A DNA stretch of 64,000 nt from Mycobacterium spongiae (GTDB lineage Bacteria; Actinomycetota; Actinomycetes; Mycobacteriales; Mycobacteriaceae), in the NCBI RefSeq assembly GCF_018278905.1, contig NZ_CP046600.1, positions 3,906,001 to 3,970,000 on the forward strand, read 5' to 3'. A model generated the notes under the pieces. That model searched no databases. It saw only the letters and a program-made list of their open reading frames with translations, and had not been told where the DNA came from. Position numbers and translations under genes: made by a program. Positions 60,707 to 64,000 of this stretch are shown here, piece by piece; the first letter of the stretch is position 1; each line of letters starts with the position of its first letter.

Positions 60707-61435
60707 GTGGGTGACGTGGTCCCGGACAATGACCATGCGAGTGATCCTGCGCCGGGGCGTCGCGCGGTTTTTGGTGGCAGTGTTCATGGTCATTGGATGC
60801 AGTTGGGCAGTGTTGCGCTCGCGGTCGGGATCTATCTGTGGCGAACCCACGGCGACGCGCGATGGCCGGTGCCGGCCGGTGCGGCGGTGCTATGTGGCCA
60901 GGCGCTGATCAGGGCGCCACACGCCCGTCGGGCCGTCACCGTCGCTGCCGACGACAGCTACGTCACCGGGACAGAGCGAGCCCTGCTGGCAGCGGCCTTC
61001 GTCACCATGTCTGCGCTGCCGCTGGTCTATCTGGCTACCCCGCTGTTCGACCCTCTCGATTACCGCATGCCGATGTGGGTGGCGCCGGTGGGCGTGGCGC
61101 TGGCTGCAGCGGGTTTGTGGTTGTTCGGCTGGTCGCATCGTGACCTGGGTCAGCAGTGGTCGGTCACCCTGCAGATCGGCGAGCACCATCAGCTGATTAC
61201 GAAGGGCGTGTACGGGCGGGTGCGCCATCCGATGTATGCCGCCCTCTGGCTGCTGGCGATCAGCCAACCCTTGCTCTTCCAAAATTGGATCGCCGGGCCG
61301 CCGGTCATCGCGGGATTCGGGCTGCTGTACGTGCTACGCGTCCCACGGGAGGAAGCCATGATGCGCGCGACATTCGGTGACGCCTACGCCGCCTACTGCG
61401 CTCGCACCGGTCGTGTTGTGCCTCGCCTGTGGTGA
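60707..61435 (+). CDS. Isoprenylcysteine carboxyl methyltransferase (ICMT/PEMT)-like membrane protein
   Basis: 242 aa with about five membrane spans. The C-terminal family motif is ITKGVYGRVRHPMYAALWL, followed by FGDAYAAYCARTGRVVPRLW, the SAM-binding end of ICMT/PEMT-type methyltransferases. The annotated start is GTG 60707; GTG 60716 is also in frame. Bacterial members methylate lipids or small molecules, and the substrate here is unknown. Confidence 0.8.
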   Translation: MGDVVPDNDHASDPAPGRRAVFGGSVHGHWMQLGSVALAVGIYLWRTHGDARWPVPAGAAVLCGQALIRAPHARRAVTVAADDSYVTGTERALLAAAFVTMSALPLVYLATPLFDPLDYRMPMWVAPVGVALAAAGLWLFGWSHRDLGQQWSVTLQIGEHHQLITKGVYGRVRHPMYAALWLLAISQPLLFQNWIAGPPVIAGFGLLYVLRVPREEAMMRATFGDAYAAYCARTGRVVPRLW

Positions 61436-61492
61436 TCGGTGGCCTGGCTCGGGGGCACTGGCTGCCCGATCAGTCTGGATAGGTTGTCACCC

Positions 61493-61876
61493 ATGGAATC
61501 CACCACGGTGATGTTCGGAAAGATCCTCGGCTTGTACCTGCTGACATCGGGGGTCGCCTTCATCGTCGCGACACCGTTTTATGCCGAACTCACTCGCAAG
61601 GCCGATAGGTCAGATCCGATGGCCGTCAACATCTCCGGGATGGTGCACCTCTTCGTCGGGTTCGGCGTCGTGGTCAACCATTTCCGCTGGGACGGACTGC
61701 TTCCGACTCTTGTCACATTGTTGGGCGTCGCTTTTGTGGTGCGTGGGCTTGCGTACTACTGGATCCCCCACGTGGTGCTTCGTCCTGCCGAAGCACGTGC
61801 GACCGGTCTGCGCGTCATGGGAGCGGCCTTTGTCGTGGTCGGTGGGCTTACCGGCTACCTCAGTTTCCTCGGATAG
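61493..61876 (+). CDS. Small integral membrane protein, unknown
   Basis: 127 aa from ATG 61493, with four hydrophobic spans (ILGLYLLTSGVAFIVATPF; ISGMVHLFVGFGVVV; TLVTLLGVAFVVRGLAYY; MGAAFVVVGGLTGYLSFLG). The open frame begins at 61439, but those residues look non-coding. It lies 57 bases after the ICMT-like gene and may be co-transcribed. Confidence 0.7.
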   Translation: MESTTVMFGKILGLYLLTSGVAFIVATPFYAELTRKADRSDPMAVNISGMVHLFVGFGVVVNHFRWDGLLPTLVTLLGVAFVVRGLAYYWIPHVVLRPAEARATGLRVMGAAFVVVGGLTGYLSFLG

Positions 61877-61953
61877 CGCACTCCGGGCTCGTTTTTAAGT
61901 GCGTTGTTGCGCTTGGTGATTCGAGCGCGCCTAGCGTCAGACGTTGTCGACAC

Positions 61954-63165
61954 CTAGGCGGGGTCAAAGCGCACCGGCAGCGTGTCGACTCCGCGTAGCG
62001 CGGTGCCGACTTGGCTCGTGACGCGGACGGCACCGGCGGCCCCGGGCGCCACACGAAGGTTCGGTAGCCGCGTCAACAGCGTCCGCAGAGCGGCAACCAG
62101 CTCCGCGAATGCCAGCCAGTTTCCGATGCAGCTGTGGGGGCCCTGGCCGAAGGCGACCATCGGGGTCACCCGGCGGGTGATGTCGAAGTGGTCCGGGTTG
62201 GGATACACCGACGGGTCGCGGTTGGCGGCGGTGATCGCGAACACCATCGGGGTCTGTGCCGGGATGTCGATTCCGTGCCAGGTCACAGCCTCGGGACAGG
62301 CGCGCGGAAGTAGCGCCACCGGTGGCTCCCACCGCAGCGCCTCCCAGACCGCCCACTCGAGGTGTTCGTCGGGGTCGGATCGGAGCAGGTCGAGCTGCTC
62401 AGGATGCGTGAACAGGGCGGCCAGTGCAATGCCCATGGCCAGCATTGTGGTGTCGGCACCAACCGGGTAGAGCAGCCGCACGAACGACAGCACCTGTTCG
62501 TCGTCGAGTTGCTCACCGTCCTCGGTAGTCGCGCTGACGATCCGGGAAATCATGTCGTCGCCGGGCTCGATTCGACGAGCAGCGATGATCGGCATGACGT
62601 ACTCGGTGAGCTCGCGCGCACACCGCTTCGCCTCCTCCGGGTCCCAGGGGTAGTGGATGAGACCCTGTGCCCAGCGGTAGAACCGCTGCTCATCCTCGAC
62701 CGGGATGCCCAGCATCCGGTTGTTGATGAGGAGCGAGAAGCGCTGGGTGAACTCGGCAACCAGATCGGCCTCACCCCGATGGGCAAAGCGATCGATCAGC
62801 TCGTTGATCGCCGGCTCGATGATCGGCTCCAGATACTGCGCCACGTGGTTGCGTCGCAGCGGCGTGGACACGATCGCGCGATTGACCCGGTGCTCACGCC
62901 CGGACATGCACTGAATCGTGTGACCCAACACCGGTTTGGTGGCCATCGTGTATGCCGCCCACGACGGAAACGTCTCTTCGTCCCGGAACCCGGCGGCGAC
63001 GAGTTCCTGGGTGAGTAGCAGGACCGCGCGCGTTCCTGCGAACGGGACGATCGCGTAGTCCCGCTGGCTGCGAAGTTTCGCCAGCACTTCATGCAGGTCC
63101 GGCCGGTCGTCACTGGCGAAGTCGATACCGTCGATGTCGAGTGGCTGAAGTGTCGTTGTCACCAT
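61954..63165 (-). CDS. Cytochrome P450
   Basis: 403 aa. The I helix has YPVGADTTMLA, ExxR is in WEALRWEPP, and the heme loop is FGQGPHSCIGNWLA with Cys346. It is divergent from an IclR regulator, with a perfect 16-bp palindrome seven bases before its ATG at 63165. It probably hydroxylates an island substrate or a related compound; electron donors are not encoded next to it. Confidence 0.92.
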   Translation of the reverse strand: MVTTTLQPLDIDGIDFASDDRPDLHEVLAKLRSQRDYAIVPFAGTRAVLLLTQELVAAGFRDEETFPSWAAYTMATKPVLGHTIQCMSGREHRVNRAIVSTPLRRNHVAQYLEPIIEPAINELIDRFAHRGEADLVAEFTQRFSLLINNRMLGIPVEDEQRFYRWAQGLIHYPWDPEEAKRCARELTEYVMPIIAARRIEPGDDMISRIVSATTEDGEQLDDEQVLSFVRLLYPVGADTTMLAMGIALAALFTHPEQLDLLRSDPDEHLEWAVWEALRWEPPVALLPRACPEAVTWHGIDIPAQTPMVFAITAANRDPSVYPNPDHFDITRRVTPMVAFGQGPHSCIGNWLAFAELVAALRTLLTRLPNLRVAPGAAGAVRVTSQVGTALRGVDTLPVRFDPA

Positions 63166-63171
63166 GGCCTA

Positions 63172-63187
63172 ATACGAATATTCGTAT
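63172..63187. promoter_or_regulatory. Perfect palindrome ATACGAATATTCGTAT
   Basis: Eight-base perfect arms with no spacer, in the 67-base region between the divergent P450 and IclR genes. A weaker dyad, GACT-N7-AGTC, follows at about 63205-63219. The palindrome is probably the IclR operator governing the P450. Confidence 0.6.
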
Positions 63188-63232
63188 AAACTGAAACGAT
63201 TATTTGACTAGCGGTCAGTCTAGGGGAAGGTT

Positions 63233-64000
63233 TTGGTCGCCGGCAAGCCACGCGAAGGATCGAGTTCACCGCCCACGCTGCGAGTGATCTCGGTGGTGGA
63301 ATTTCTTACCGTCCGAGAGCGGCCGCAGTCGTCGGCAGAGATCGCCGACGGCCTGGGCCTGAGCCGCTCGACGGTCGGCGCAATCCTGGCGGCGCTGGAT
63401 GAACAGGGCTGGGTCGTCCGCCTTCCCGATCGGACCTATCGGCTCGGCCCAGGTCTCATCGCGATCGGTGAGCGGGCTCGCCCGATGCTGCCCCATCCCG
63501 ATGTTGTGCACGATGAACTCGACGGGCTTGCTCGCCGCGTCGGCTGTGCCGTCGGGCTGAGCACCGTTCACGGCGACCAGCTGATCGTCGTGGCACTGGC
63601 AGCTCGCGGTGGCCGTGTTCCGGCCGGCTTTGCCTCTGGCACCCGGTTGCCGCTAGAACCCCCTGGGGGCGCATCTATCATCGCCTTCGCCGACGAGGCC
63701 GAGCAGGACGCGTGGCTGGCCCGATCGAAACCCGATGACGCGCCCCGATTCCGGCGGGTGCTCGAGGTGATCCGGCAGACCGGAGTGGGTGTCTGGGGCG
63801 CCAGCGCCGCCGACATCGAAACGGTTGACGTCATCGCCGACGTCGTGAGCTTCCTGTCTGCTCACCCGGCAAGCGCGCAGCTGCGCGACCGCCTCCTCTC
63901 GCGACTCAGCAGCCTCGCAGGCAACGCCTACGAACCGGCACAACTATCGCTCGACGACGAGCTTCCGGTGAGTGTCATTACCACCCCGGTTTTCGGCGCC
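63233..64000 (+). CDS. IclR family transcriptional regulator, 3' end cut by window
   Basis: The frame is open from TTG 63233 to the window end (256 codons, no stop). GGGGAAGG at 63223-63230 supports the TTG start. The N-terminal winged helix has TLRVISVVEFLTVRERP, then IADGLGLSRSTVGAILAALD and RTYRLGPG; the effector domain has SGTRLPLEPPGGAS in place of the usual PLHxTAxGKA stretch. It is divergent from the P450 gene. Confidence 0.87.
   Translation, partial: MVAGKPREGSSSPPTLRVISVVEFLTVRERPQSSAEIADGLGLSRSTVGAILAALDEQGWVVRLPDRTYRLGPGLIAIGERARPMLPHPDVVHDELDGLARRVGCAVGLSTVHGDQLIVVALAARGGRVPAGFASGTRLPLEPPGGASIIAFADEAEQDAWLARSKPDDAPRFRRVLEVIRQTGVGVWGASAADIETVDVIADVVSFLSAHPASAQLRDRLLSRLSSLAGNAYEPAQLSLDDELPVSVITTPVFGA

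Overview
The window is high-GC mycobacterial DNA from a slow-grower that is rich in PE/PPE genes. The signs are PE_PGRS and PPE-MPTR genes, a type I fatty acid synthase, MmpS/MmpL, a 13E12-family HNH gene, many GTG/TTG starts and several likely leaderless promoters. The backbone follows the Mycobacterium tuberculosis Rv2509-Rv2525c order (SDR, orn, tRNA-His, ldtB/lppS, tRNA-Lys, Rv2520c, bcp, Rv2522c, acpS, fas, Rv2525c) with large insertions. It is therefore probably a non-tuberculous relative; species is not determined here.

Layout. 1-9.7 kb: end of an SDR gene, a PE_PGRS/PPE locus containing a decayed tandem duplication, a TetR regulator, a secreted lipase, orn and tRNA-His. 9.8-16.6 kb: nitronate monooxygenase, a P450/Fe(II)-dioxygenase pair with a divergent TetR, small proteins, ldtB and tRNA-Lys. 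16.6-26.1 kb: Rv2520c, bcp and an M20 peptidase, then an inserted block (histidine kinase/response regulator, 13E12 HNH gene with a perfect SOS box, a PE_PGRS gene with a frameshift at its start, a DUF2339 membrane protein). 26.1-37.1 kb: acpS, fas and the Tat-exported Rv2525c homologue.

37.2-64 kb is an accessory catabolic island. One five-gene leftward operon encodes a Rieske oxygenase, CoA ligase, SnoaL-like protein and two MaoC hydratases, with a divergent aldehyde dehydrogenase at its far end. A double CaiB/BaiF CoA-transferase diverges from mmpS-mmpL. A GntR-SDR pair follows, then a tightly coupled operon of four acyl-CoA dehydrogenase genes plus a second CoA ligase. Next come a TetR-hotdog fusion regulator and a metal-dependent amidohydrolase. 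The set reads as hydroxylation, CoA activation and beta-oxidation-like degradation of a cyclic or branched carboxylic compound; the substrate is unknown. A dyad, GTAATG-N-CATTAC, occurs perfectly before the amidohydrolase and in degenerate form before the fusion regulator, the CoA-transferase/mmpS pair and the GntR gene, suggesting one regulon.

The most striking single item is a 41-codon leftward gene at 58051-58176. It encodes a peptide with a CxCxxCxCxxxCxC metal-thiolate tail and sits directly behind an exact TACCC-N5-GGGTA copper (RicR-type) operator that overlaps its -10. I read it as an unannotated copper metallothionein. The window ends in an IclR regulator divergent from a second P450, with a perfect 16-bp palindrome between them.
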